A DNA stretch of 64,000 nt from Sorghum bicolor (GCF_000003195.3 NC_012872.2:50821695-50885694), one strand, 5' to 3'. Numbered from the stretch's first letter, positions 22,348-34,330 are shown. The notes: a model not told the origin generated them from the letters alone. Numbers and translations: made by a program.

Positions 22348-23781
22348 TACAAGAAACTAAGCTTGAGAAACTGCCAACAACTGACAATCTGACACTTGTG
22401 AGGCTTGGCCTCAATCCGTACTTGTGGGCTTGGCCCCGAGTTCAACTACCACTAACAACTAACAAGCGGAGACCAACATGCTGCAAGAGATGGAATAGAT
22501 AGGGTATATATAAGCATACATAATAGCTAGAGATGAGAAAGCCCTATAGATCGCAAGAATAGACAAGATTGGACATTAACTGCTTACAATCGGTCGACGA
22601 GACGCGTTCCAGATGAAGAATCAAGATCGAAGTCCGCCGGAGAACGCAAACCAACTCCACAAGGTGCTACAAGGGAAGAACGGATGAAATCGTCGTCAAA
22701 AACAACAATCTAATCCATTCACACATTGAATCAAACACCTTATGGGCAGGGTTAAGGAGCTCACCCCAAAACCTAGAATCCACACAAGAAAGAGATCCCT
22801 GCACGCAGAGAAGGAAGGAGAGAGCCTCAGAGACGAGATCTGGCGCGAGGAGGGCGAAGATCGTCGGAGAAAACTCGAATCCCACGGCGGCGGTGGGTTC
22901 GGTGACTTAGGGCATGAGGCGGGTGTCGGCGGTTTCACGGGAGAGGAGAGAAAAACTAACCGAGCAGATCGTGGGCTCGGGGTTATATGCGCCCGCTGCG
23001 GGGGCACTGGACGCTCTTAAGTGGTCACCGGACACGTCCGGTGCCCACCGGTCTTAAACACAGAGAGCTCTGCAAATCGTCCGAGCACTGAATGAAGGCC
23101 ACCGGACGCTCGCCTGGCGTCCGGTGCCACAGGGTACCCCTTGGTGAATCACCGGATGCTCCTCACCGGACGCGCTCAGCGCACTATGCGTGGGTCCGGT
23201 GAGTGCAGACCGGGAGACCCACCACACCGAACGCACTGGGGGTGAGTCCGGTGCAGCGTCCGGTGCACCTTTAGCTAGTTTTTCAACAGTGAACTTCACC
23301 TGACTTTCACCTAACCAAGTTCCAACTTCAAGAAGACTCAAATAAACACAAATTGGAACTGGTATGAGTGACCTCTCTCAAAACCTCAAATTTTCACAAA
23401 TATTTAGCCTTAGGCATAGTAGTTTTTATGAAAATAGTCAAGTGAAAGCACCAAGGAGCATCGTGTGGCCATAAAGCTAGGGGTTTAAATCATGAAGAGC
23501 TTTCAATGCTCCCCCTATCAATGGACGAACACAGCAGATGCTCAAAACATAACCAAAAAGAAATAGTAAACCAACAAGCATGCATATGATATGAAGTGCA
23601 ATGCAATACTTGAAAGTAAACTAATGCTTGTCAAGTTTGATCCAAGGTTAAGCTTTTTCACACACACATGGGGGTTATCTTAACCATGTTAGACAAGCCC
23701 TACTCACGATTTTTTTGTATTTTTATTTTTGGTATGCATGACATGCAAAGCAGAAGCTATTTACAAGGTCAACACACAACT
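22348..23781 (-). other. LTR-like, CpG-motif-rich spacer between pol and the extra ORF of A
   Basis: No gene. On minus it begins (at 23517) with ATAGGGGGAGCAT followed by TGAAAGCTC, which parallels the polypurine tract plus LTR start of A itself. It then carries CACCGGACGC/GCGTCCGGTG motifs (about 22990-23270), a TATA-like TTATATATA (22505-22513) and a good 3' splice site (22481). It may be a captured or duplicated LTR piece serving as a promoter, or a separate insertion. The 22696-23007 and 22742-23020 ORFs overlap on opposite strands and look like GC-rich shadows. Confidence 0.5.
22481..22513 (-). promoter_or_regulatory. Candidate 3' splice site and TATA-like box before the extra ORF of A
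   Basis: On minus: TTATATATA, then CTATCTATTCCATCTCTTG ending in CAG at 22483-22481, a pyrimidine-rich acceptor. It lies about 135 bases before the ATG at 22347. It could make a spliced subgenomic message for the extra ORF. This is a prediction only. Confidence 0.4.
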
Positions 23782-24542
23782 TCATTTTTTAATAATGTTA
23801 GAAAGATCAAGCACATTTAGTTTATTTCTCAACATACAAAATCTAGCTTCATCTAGAGGTTTTGTGAAGATATCCACCAATTGATTTTTTGTCCCCACAT
23901 TCTCTAGGGATATATCACCTTTAGCAACATGATCCCTAAGGAAATGATGGTGGATGTCAATGTGCTTTATGCGGGTGTGTTGAACCGGGTTGTTTGCAAG
24001 TTTTACGGCACTTTTATTGTCACACAACAAAGGTACTTTGTCTAGTACTACTTCGTAGTCTAGCAAAGTTTGTTTCATGTAAAGTATTTGTGCACAACAA
24101 GCACCGGTGGCAATGTATTCCGCCTCGGCCATTAACAAAGCAACACTATTTTGTTTCTTTGACATCCAAGAGACAAGAGATCTACCTAGGAAATGGCACC
24201 CTTCGGATGTGCTTTTTCTATCAATGCGGCACCCGGCATAATCCGAATCGGAATAGCCTACAAGTTGGAATCTTGCACCTTTGGAATACCACAAGCCTAG
24301 GCAAGGTGTGTATTTTAGGTACCTAAGAATTCTCTTGACGGCAATCAAGTGAGATTCCATAGGCAAATCTTGATATATATAGCACACATACACACACTAA
24401 ACATGATATCAGGCCTAGATGCGGTGAGGTAGAGTAAACTTTCTATCATGGAACGATAGAGAGTTTTGTCAATTGGGTTACCTCCCTCATCCAAGTCGAG
24501 ATGCCCATTTGATGCCATGGGAGTCTTGATTGGCTTGCAATC
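23782..24542 (-). pseudogene. pol: Element A pol, 3' part: end of RT and RNase H
   Basis: The RT end (from 24542, KPIKTPMASNG, then SRPDIMFSVCMCA) continues A's RT frame from 39073 across the insertion of E. After a frameshift near 24375, copia RNase H follows in 24360-23782 with VGYSDSDYAGC, KQNSVALLMAEAEYIA (usually ALSTAEAEY, so two substitutions in a conserved motif), LLCDNKSAVKLANNPV and RIKHIDIHHHFLRD. It ends in a natural-looking stop at 23782. It lies upstream, on minus, of the LTR-like spacer. Confidence 0.87.
24538..24542 (+). repeat. Target site duplication of E, left copy
   Basis: CAATC before TGTAACAG. The same bases are at 39068-39072. Confidence 0.95.
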
Positions 24543-27500
24543 TGTAACAGAACCGACCAAATTATAAGAGATTAAGCCTAATAGTGACCATTTGCATAGT
24601 CGAACTATCACGCTTAAGCCCATATAATCCCGGTAGTCCGTGAAATCTCGAAGGATTTCAAACCACACATCACATATACAGCCAAGATCGTAATAAGTTT
24701 AGCGGTCGCCATCCACAAGCACATCCAGATTACAACATTCATAAAATACATCGGAGTGCTTAAAGTTGTTACAAACCAAGTTCTTCAAGTAGCGGAAGCT
24801 TCATAGTTTGAAATTACAACACACACGAGAAGTCTGATACAGTGCCATAGTTCGGTCATTCCCACAAAAGCAAAAGAAGAGACGGAGTGACCATCGCCCT
24901 TGGTCTAGTCATCACCCATAGCTGGGTACAGACAGAGGATGCAATAACCATAGTACATTTGACCATCTGCAAAACAACATGGGAATAGAACCCTGAGTAC
25001 AAGAAGGTACTCAGCTAGACTTACCCGTCATAAACTTAAAATAAAGACTCATCAAGGATCATGAAGGCTATTTAGTGGGGTAGCTGACAACCATTTTGCA
25101 AAGACCGCAAGGTTTTATTACCCAACCTACATAAATCTTTTCTTCTTTAAATCTGCTTAAGTTGAAAGTATCATTATCTATTACCTAGGTTTGCTCCTAT
25201 GCTATTACAAGCAAGTATGAGACTATGATAGTACCTCATCACAGCAGTCATAAACCCGTTTCATTATAACCCAAGTGTTCCATAGTCCTTACTACGAGGA
25301 CAGGGCTCATGTCAAGTGCTCACTATCCAGGAGCGATGGCGATTCGAATCGATTTCTAACCAGCTGGCGAGGTATTCCCCACACAAACCACACTCACTGA
25401 TCAAGTGAGCTACAGATCACCGTATTACACTATCCAGGACCAATTCGCGGGTTCGGCAGGCACCGCCAGTACCCGAGGACCGTTCCGGCGACCGAGGTAT
25501 CCAAGGTATACCAAGGTTGCGCGCCGCGCCCTCGTCGTTCTCCTCAACCACCACCAATACAGCGCATGGCGGCTCGATTCCCGGCCCGGATAGTGTTCAG
25601 GCTTCGCGGTCGGAACGACTTATCCTTCCAGCTAAGTGTGGGGCATGCGTTCAACATGACAAGAGGGCCGTCAACGATCGGTCCTTAATCGACACAGGCA
25701 GGGGCACCATGGTCAACCCACCATAAGACCCTGCCCGGTCTCCAATTACATTCCACACTTGGTTATTTCTTTCCCCAAGCAACCACTGCTTAAACAAGCA
25801 GGTATCCACCTATATCTCGCAGGTGACAGGACATCACCTGACTTCTACCGGACTAAGCAAGCTAAGCATAGACTCCGCGCCTGTCTACATAGGACAAGGT
25901 AGATAAACGAGCAGGGATAACAAGGAGTACATATGCAACAACGGTATCAGGCAACTCCTATCACTTAATATGCAATACAGTAGAACAGGTATAACACTTT
26001 ATATAAGTTAGCGAGAATAGGGAGACTTAGAATGCTCCGGGGCTTGCCTTTCTCAAACGTGCTGGGTCGGTGATCCGGACACTCCTGCAATTCCTCTCCG
26101 GGTTCCTGTGCTTCCGGAGGTTCCTGCTCCTGAAGCTCCTCGGGTTCCTCGGTTCCCACCTCGTTCTCCTGCGAGCCTGTATGATGCATACATGCTCATG
26201 AGGGGAGTGCGAGATGCCCGAGTGGATGCTTACATGAGGGAGTACCAAAGGAGTCATGTTATGATGCATAGGTAATGCACTTGGTCATGCTTATTACAAG
26301 GTAGTCAACATCATCCAAGAATAAACATTTGAATCAAACATCTATTACATTCTCTTCTATAATTATTTTTCAAATGAAATCAGCAACCTACATGATGCTT
26401 CAAAGATACACCAAACCCAACTTAGTCCATTCAACCCACATACACAACCATTCATAATTTTTCTTTATTCATTTCTAAGCCCATTAAAAATCACATGCAA
26501 TTCTGTTCATCAATAAATTCCAGAAAAATTACAGGAGACTACTAGCTAATCATAAAGTCTACTGTAAATTTTTCATAATTTTTGGTTACTTATTTTGAGC
26601 CACAAAAATCACAAGATTAATTAATAAGGCAAGTATAATCACCCTACTGTGATATAAGTGTCAAACAACATATTTCATATTTTTACAATTTATCTAATAT
26701 CATAAGAAATACCCACAAAATTTTCCAGATTTATTGCATGACCCATTTAATTATTAAAAATCATAAAGCACTGCCATGCAAGCATTTAAATTACCATAAA
26801 TTCATTTATACACCAAATAATATGTAACAATATTTTCTCAGTGAGTAAACACACATGCAGAGCCAGCAAAACAAGTTTCACATTTTTCTGAGCCATATTT
26901 CATTTACTATGCATTTTCCAAGTTTAACAAAATTATGGATAAAATATATTCACACAGAAAAGTTGCTCCAACATGACATGCAATTACATCAAACTGTAGA
27001 TCTGGAAATATAGAGCACACCAAAATTTATTTCATTCAATTTGGAGCTGTAGAACTCAAGATATAGATTTTACAAACTTTAAATCAATTTCTGGAAAACA
27101 CTTTTTCAAGAAAACCGACGAAAAACGCTACGCTCACCCAGATCTACACCCACCGGGGTACCCCTGCGACTGACAGTGGGTCCCCGACCCCACCAGTCAG
27201 CGAGACCGAGAGGGAGCTCACCTCCGACGAGCGGATCTCGCCGGCGGTGAGGTCTCCGGCCACGGGGTGAGCACCAACGTGCTCCCCGCAGCAAGACGCA
27301 CCCAGCGGTACCCTTGGATCGACCAGAGGACGGCCGGAACACCTCCGGCGAGCATGCATGGCGGCACGGCGGCGCTGCTCGCCGTGGCCAGGCTGCTCCG
27401 GCGCGGTAGAGCGTGCGCAAACGCCTCTCCGAGCTTCCTCACCTTCCTACCGACCTAGCGCAACAAAGAACGAGCGAAAAGACGCAGGGAAACGCTAGAT

Positions 27501-28466
27501 CCGCCGCGGCGGAGTACTCCGGCGAGCTCGGGGTAACTCCGGCGAGCGATTCATGGCGCTCGACGGACTCTCACCTCGGTAGAACGTTCGCACGAGCTTA
27601 CCCTAGCGACAGCGAGTGTCCTGGTGCTCTCGGCGTCGAGCTTGAGGCTCTGGTGTGGCCGGCGACGAGCGGCGGAGCTCTCTCCGGCAATGGCGCGCGG
27701 AGGAGCGGCTGCTGCGGCGCGGTTCGAGCGGAGGAGGAAGGAGAAGGAGGGCGCGGGGGAGACAGGATGGAGGGAGTGGCCTGGGAGCCTACGCCGGCGT
27801 CCCGACCAGGGGGGGTTGGAGGCCGGCCGCGGCGCGTCCAACGCCGGCGTACGGCCGCCACGTGGCCGGCGCCGGGTGGAGCAAGGCGGGCGCCGCGCGC
27901 GCGGGAGAGTGGGGAGGGGGAGCGGGCCGCGCTGCCCAGCTGGGCCAGAAGGGAGGCGGGTCGGCCCAGCAGCGCCTGCCCCCTTTCCCTTTTTTTTGAA
28001 ATTTCTTTTCTCCAAATTCTTTCTAAATTCATTTGGACCAATTTAAAATCATTTTCACCTCTTGCTCCCAAAAACAAAGTTGTTCCAAAACAAAAACTCT
28101 ACCACTTTGCTTTAACAAGCAAGACCAAATTCCAAACAGAATTTGAATTACAAGTTAAAACTCAGTTCTAGGTTTTAAATAAATTCTTTTTGGATATTTT
28201 TGTATAAATTCCCTTTCTCAATTTCCATAGCTCCAAAAACTGCACAAAAATGTTCTTAATTCTTCTTACACCTAAAGCAACCTAATTTTAATATTTCACT
28301 ATTTTAGAAACAAGTATCATATTTTTAACATATTTAAACTCATGAAGTGAAGCACATCAAATCATAATTTGACAAGAGTGTCATGCTCATGATGCTTATG
28401 CTTGATGGAATGCTTATGCATGGCTTTGGTGAGACTAAGTGCATGCTTAACACCTAGGGTGTTACA
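24543..28466 (-). repeat. 3' LTR of E
   Basis: 3924 bases, TGTAACAG...GTGTTACA on plus. About 27110-27980 is a GC-rich block with several overlapping ORFs on both strands, none with a domain. The rest is AT-rich. A TATA-like box is at 25998-26005 on minus. Confidence 0.95.
25998..26005 (-). promoter_or_regulatory. TATA-like box in LTR of E
   Basis: TATATAAA on minus, repeated at 36599-36606 in the other LTR. It would put U3 at about 2.4 kb and R plus U5 at about 1.4 kb. Support is by sequence only. Confidence 0.4.
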
Positions 28467-28480
28467 GCCCTTCCCCCCTT
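28467..28480 (-). other. Polypurine tract of E
   Basis: AAGGGGGGAAGGGC on minus, directly before TGTAACACC of the 3' LTR. The gag-pol stop codon TAA (28479-28481) overlaps it. Confidence 0.85.
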
Positions 28481-31400
28481 AGGGAAATCTCGTCCCGAGA
28501 TTTTGGGTTACTAACCATTTCTTATGAAACTTTGGGTAAACTGTTTTTAAGTAATCCTCTGTTTCCCAGGTGGCATCCCTATCGTCATGATGACTCCACA
28601 CCACCTTATATGTTCTGACAATTATGTTTCGGGTTACTCGCTCCTTGGTATCCACGATTCCCACTGGCTGCTCTTTATACTCTAAGTCTGCTTTTATTTT
28701 GATCCCTCGGGGTTCAATTCTTTGCTCAGGCACTTTCAAACATTTCCGTAGTTGCGACACATGGAAGACCGGAAAGATCGAGCTCATCTCTTCAGGTAAC
28801 TGAATCTTATAGGCCACTAGGCCTTTCCTCTCTAGCACTTGGTACGGTCCCACATATCTGGGTGCAAGCTTGCTTCGAACTCGGAAACGTTGAACTTTCT
28901 TCATTGGCGTAACCTTGAGGTACACATAGTCACCTATGTTGAATTCAAGTGGCCTTCTTCTCTTATCAGCATAACTCTTCTGTCGTGATTGCGCTGCTTG
29001 CATATGTTGCTGTATAATCTGCACCTTTTTCTCGGCATCATTCACAAAGTCGATACCATAGTATCTTCTTTCACCAGGTTTAACCCAGTTTAACGGAGTT
29101 CGACATCTTCGGCCATACAAAGCTTCAAACGGGGCCATCTTGATGCTCTCTTGATAACTATTATTGTAGGAGAATCCAGCCAAAGGTAACCACGATTCCC
29201 ATGATCCCTTGGATGATAGCACACAGGCTCTCAGCATATCTTCTAACACTTGATTTAGCCTCTCGGTTTGACCTGAAGTCTGGGGATGATACGCCGTGCT
29301 TCTTATCAGACTGGTCCCCAAGCTCTTATGCATGCGCTCCCAGAAGTGAGCAGTGAACTGCGGTCCTCTATCCGATATGATAGTTTTGGGAATACCATGC
29401 AATTTGACGATCTCAGCCATATATATATCGGCATACTCAGGAGGTCGGTAACGAGTCTTCACAGGGATGAAATGGGCCGATTTGGTCAATCGATCTATGA
29501 TTACCCAAATCGAGTCATTCCCCTTCCTTGTGGTTGGTAAACCCGTGATAAAGTCCATACTGACCTCTTCCCATTTCCACTCCGGAACTGATAACGGTTG
29601 CAACAGACCTGCAGGTTTCATATGGATGGCCTTAACTCTGCAACACGTGTCACAACGGGCCACATAAGCTGCTATTTCTTTCTTCATCTTGGTCCACCAA
29701 AAGTGGGGCCTTAGATCTTGATACATTTTGCTGCTGCCAGGATGAATAGAAAGCTTAGAGAGATGGGCTTCATCCATGATGCGATTCTTCAACTCCCGAT
29801 CTTTCGGGACCACTAACCGCTGTTGGAACCACAGTACCCCCTTCTCATCAACCCGAAACTGAGTCTTTGGGTCATCTTTGATCTTCTCTTTGATGTGGAA
29901 AATACCCTTGTCTGTTTTCTGACCTTCAATGACTTGACTCTCGAGTGAACAACTGAGTTGTATATGACATAAGACCTCAGGATGCATAAGATTGAACCCA
30001 TCTTCAAACAACGGTTGAACCACTTGACAGTGTGGTTTACGACTTAGAGCATCTGCTACTACATTAGCCTTGCCTGGATGATAGTGAACTTCCAGGTCAT
30101 AGTCCTTGATTAGCTCTAACCACCGTCGTTGCCTCATATTCAGCTCGGACTGCGTGAAGATGTACTTCAAGCTCTTATGATCGGTATAAATGTGACACTT
30201 ATTTCCTAGCAGATAATGTCTCCAGATCTTCAAAGCATGTACTACTGCTGCTAACTCAAGGTCGTGCGTTGGATAGTTGACTTCATGCTTTCTCAACTGT
30301 CGGGAAGCATAAGCTATCACCCTGCCATCTTGCATCAACACACACCCCAGGCCACTCTTCAATGCGTCACAAAACACATCAAAAGGCTTCTCTATATTAG
30401 GTTGTGCCAGAACGGGAGCAGTGGTTAGCAACTTTCGCAAGGTGCGGAAGGCTAACTCACACCCCTCCGTCCAGACGAACTTATGATCCTTTTGTAGCAA
30501 ACTTGTCATTGGCTTAGCAATCTTGGAGAAGTCAGGTATGAAACGACGATAATACCCGGCCAGACCAAGAAAACTTCTAACTTCCGAGACCGAAGTTGGT
30601 GCCTTCCAGTCCATGACTTCCTGCACTTTTGATGGATCCACAGCAATTCCTTCTTCAGACAGAATGTGCCCGAGGAAAGGAACTTTCTTTAACCAGAACT
30701 CACACTTGCTGAACTTGGCATATAACTGATGCTCTCGTAACCGTGTCAGCACGATTCTCAGATGCTCGGCGTGATCTTGCTCATTTTCTGAATATACCAG
30801 AATATCATCGATAAACACCACAACAAACTTATCCAATTCCGGCATAAAGACTGAATTCATCAGATACATAAAGTATGCAGGAGCATTTGTCAACCCAAAG
30901 GACATGACAAGATACTCGTACAACCCATATCTGGTGGAAAAAGCAGTCTTCGGGATATCTTGCGGACGAATCTTGATTTGGTGATACCCAGATCTCAAAT
31001 CTATCTTAAAGAACACTCTTGCCTTGGATAATTGATCAAACAGGATGTCAATCCTTGGCAAGGGATACTTATTTTTGATTGTCACTGCATTGAGTGGACG
31101 ATAGTCCACGCACATGCGCAACGACTGATCCTTCTTTTTCACAAACAACGCTGGACAACCCCATTCCGACGAGCTGGGCCGGATGAACCCTTTTTCTAAT
31201 AACTCCTTTAGTTGTTTCTTCAATTCTGCGAGTTCGTTTGGTGGCATCCGGTACGGCCTTCTAGATATTGGTGCTGTACCTGGTATCAACTCGATTACAA
31301 ACTCTACCTCCCTATCTGGGGGAAGTCCTGGTAACTCCTCGGGAAACACATCGGGGAACTCACAGACTACTGGGATCTGTGGTAAAGGGACCACGTGCAT

Positions 31401-32959
31401 AGCACAGGAGATGCTAGCAAAGTCAAGACGACGGGGCAGAGGTACTTGAAAAGAGTTACTGCCCTGTGGTTCTCTGAGAGATAACATCCTCTTTCCAGTA
31501 TCTATGACCGCATCCCATTCTCTCATCCATTTCATGCCCATGATAACATCCAAAACTAACCCAGGCATGACCACTAGATTTACCCGAAAGACTCGGCCAC
31601 TTATCTCCAGGGTTGCCCCTCGGACCACTCTATTGGTCAACACATCTGCCCCTGCTGAGCTGATGCGGTAGCCATAGCCCAGATCTGTAACTGGTTGATT
31701 ATGCTTTTGTGCAAATGCTTGACTCATGAAAGAATGCGACGATCCAGAATCAAACAAAATAACTGCAAGATGTTGGTTGACAGAAAACATACCAGCTGTT
31801 ACCGGTTCTCCTTCCGGGATTTCCTCAATCGAGGTATGATGCACACGAGCTGGATATGTTGGCTGCTGCCTCTTGGGATAGGGACATTCCTTAGCAAAGT
31901 GCCCCATCTTGTGGCAGTTATAACATGGACCCTTGGGCGCATTGTTGACGGCAGGTGCTGCAGCTTGAATTGCCTTTGGCTTGGCAGGAGCTATCGCCAC
32001 CTTGTACGGCTTCTGCTGTGTTGGATGCCCGGTGTTCCTTCTCTGCGGTGGTCGGAACCTAGCACCCGGGGCAGGAGGACGATACTGCTGTCGCCCTGCC
32101 ACTGGTGCCCTGGACTGGGATGATCCTGCTTCAAAAGCCCTTTTACGTGACTTGGATGCACTGTAGTTGTTGTTATTGTTCTCTTGGGTCAGGCAGTCAC
32201 TGATATAGGCATTGAAAGTAGCCCTGGCCCCTGTACCCATGGTCTTCAGCATCTTTGGATTCAAGCCCCTCTGGAAACTAGCAATCTTCTTGGCCTCCGT
32301 GTTCACAAACTCAGGGGCATAGCGAGCGAGATTGTTGAAGGCATGTAGATACTCTTTCACAGATTTCGTCCCTTGGGACAGCCTCATGAACTCCCCAACC
32401 TTCATTTCAACCACACTAGGAGGAATATAATTCCCCGGAAAGCGGTGGTGAAGCGGTTCCAGGTGATTGGTGTCCCCTCTGGGTAGGTGCTACGGTGATG
32501 GGACCACCAAATCCCAGCTTGTCCTTGCAACTGATGTGCCGCATACTCAGCCTTGAGTTCTTCTGTCATTCGGAGAAGACGAAATTTCTGCTCCATAGTG
32601 TTGATCCACTCATCTGCTTCGAGCGGTTCCAAGGCCTCCTTAAAGATTGGTGGCTTGGTATCCATGAAGTCCTTGAACGAACTGTACTGGTTGACCTCCC
32701 GACCACCCTGATTATCTCCACGACGGGTGTTGTCAGCTATGTTGCGCAAAGCTTCTTCCATGTTGCGCTGCATCTGTTCCATGTTGCGTTGGCTTCCCAG
32801 AAACTGCGCGAAAAACACATCCGCAGTGTACGGGGGAGGCGGTGGTGGTGGTGGCGGTGTTGGTGCTCTGTCCTCAATCCGTTGAGCCCCACCTCCGGAT
32901 GTACCTGTTCCAAGGCCCGGATTGCTGCTACCCCCGCCACGTGTTTGTACCATCTGCAT
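28479..32959 (-). pseudogene. gag-pol: Element E gag-pol with C-terminal chromodomain (one frameshift in gag)
   Basis: It starts at the ATG at 32959. Gag N-terminal part is 32959 to about 32436 ([14 protein letters not shown] region). A one-base loss in a run of G near 32433-32436 then shifts the frame, and the rest is one open frame to 28479. The track-like start of that second frame is a GTG and not a true start. Domains in order: gag end; CCHC knuckle [15 protein letters not shown] (about 31920); protease FDSGSSHSF (about 31750); RT with [20 protein letters not shown] and FIDDILVYS (about 30810); RNase H with [10 protein letters not shown] (about 30180); integrase with an HHCC zinc finger (about 29650-29780) and DDE core; and a chromodomain (about 28670-28500, [17 protein letters not shown]). 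All enzymatic motifs look intact. Confidence 0.93.
28500..28680 (-). other. Chromodomain at the C-terminus of the E integrase
   Basis: [14 protein letters not shown] followed by [19 protein letters not shown] and the helix ending VYPKFHKK. This is the fold of plant chromoviral chromodomains, which direct integration to heterochromatin in studied members. The Trp of the aromatic cage (VVW) and the Tyr upstream are present. Confidence 0.8.
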
Positions 32960-33277
32960 ACGCCAATGATAAGCAATCGTTAGGAGTTGCCATCAATCGG
33001 TAGAAAATGTGTAAAATCGTGCCATACTGAATTTACTGAAGGAATAAATTCACACAATAAACAAAGGCACAACAACTCATTATCCACGCACAACATCACT
33101 AACAGATTACTTAACATTCACGCAACAAGGTTCACGTACATCCAACTTGCCAGCATACATACACTGGACTTTCAGCATCAACTCATAAAGTCTTACACAG
33201 CCCAGATCCAAAAGTACATGACATGCCACGCAACATACATCACAAAAGAGGGAAGACTAGCTCTAGAGCCCTAGCAT

Positions 33278-34321
33278 CTACTCGCTGTGGTCACTGTCCA
33301 TGCCAGAGCCATCCTCATCCTCGTCACCACTAGCAGCTGCTCCTATCTCGGGATCCGCGTCCATCTTGTCCTCAGAGTCTAGCTCCGCTGCTCCAGGTAG
33401 GTGGTGAGGGTGGAGCTGGTTATGCAGCTGGTGGATCTCCTCATGCAAGTTCTCATTGTACTCCTCGGCATTAGCTAGCTGCTGCTCTAGCTCTAGCTGT
33501 CGGGCCCTCAAAGTGTCCTCCTCGTGCCAGGCTTCATTCCTCTGTCCAAGCACATGGACTAGCATGCGCTCGCAGTTCCTGTGAGCAGTAGTCACCCTGT
33601 CCTTCTGCTCCCGTACTGCAAGCAGGTCCTGACTCAGCTCACTGTTCTTCTGGACTGCCTGGTCTCTCTCTCTGGTCACACGAGCCAACTCTGCCTGTAG
33701 CCTCTCAACCTCAGAGTCAAACTCACGCTGCAACTGACGCTTCTCATCCTGGACGGTGAGAAGAGACCCGGACAAGCGACCCAAACAACGCTCCAGGCCT
33801 CCATAGGTCTTCATCAACGCGTACATGGCACTCATAGCTGCACTGTCACTGTGCTGGTCCTCATCCGCACTCCTCTCTAGAGCATTCACCTCGGACTGAT
33901 CCCACACCGAAGTGTAAGGGTCACCCCGGGGAAACACCCCAGCGAAGGCGTGGGCCAGCTCCTGTGGAAACCTCTCCATGAGGTCCCTCAAAACTGCGAA
34001 AGCTGCCCTGCTGGCACCGTGGAAAGGCGTGACACCTCGGGACTCGTACACCCAGCCGCCCCAAGCAGGGTCTCCTCCACTGGTAGGGACAACTGCCTCA
34101 ATCCCCACCAGGGTCTCGTCACCAAGCGGCTCCTTATCCTAATAGTAGCGAGGCTCCCTTCCTTCGGGATACCCCATCGAACTGAGCACCCTCCAAAGCA
34201 AAGTGGGCATCCCAAACTCCTCTAGGAACTTGCTCTTATGTCGCGAGCTCCTAGCTGCCAACGGACGGCGAGGGGCCCGCCCACCAGTGGACTTGCGAGC
34301 TGTGAGCCTAGTGCGTGCCAT
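33278..34321 (-). pseudogene. Extra ORF of E (ORF0): histone H3-like N-terminus, coiled coil, acidic tail; one in-frame TAG
   Basis: The first ATG is at 34321 (TTG CAG CAG lies just before it), and the stop is at 33278. This gives 348 codons including a TAG at codon 61 (34139-34141). The part after the TAG has no nearby ATG, and its apparent start at 34108 is GTG, so both halves belong to one frame. After Met, residues 1-13 are ARTRLTARKSTGG and the next eight are RAPRRPLA: 16 of 21 match plant histone H3. Positions 4, 14 and 18 are Arg instead of Lys, and Lys9 is kept. Next come a Trp/Phe-rich middle, a long coiled coil (about residues 165-270, LQREFDSEVERLQAELARV and following heptads) and an acidic tail (GDEDEDGSGMDSD). 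It lies 319 bases before gag. ORFs upstream of gag are known in some rice gypsy elements (RIRE3/RIRE8, from memory); an H3-like start is not known to me. Confidence 0.75.
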
Positions 34322-34330
34322 CTGCTGCAA

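Noticed and set aside
27413..28171. Long overlapping ORFs on both strands in the GC-rich part of E's LTRs (also 38014-38772)
   Set aside because: Open frames occur in four registers at once over a GC-rich block, without domains or a consistent start. They lie inside U3 of an LTR, so GC composition explains them.
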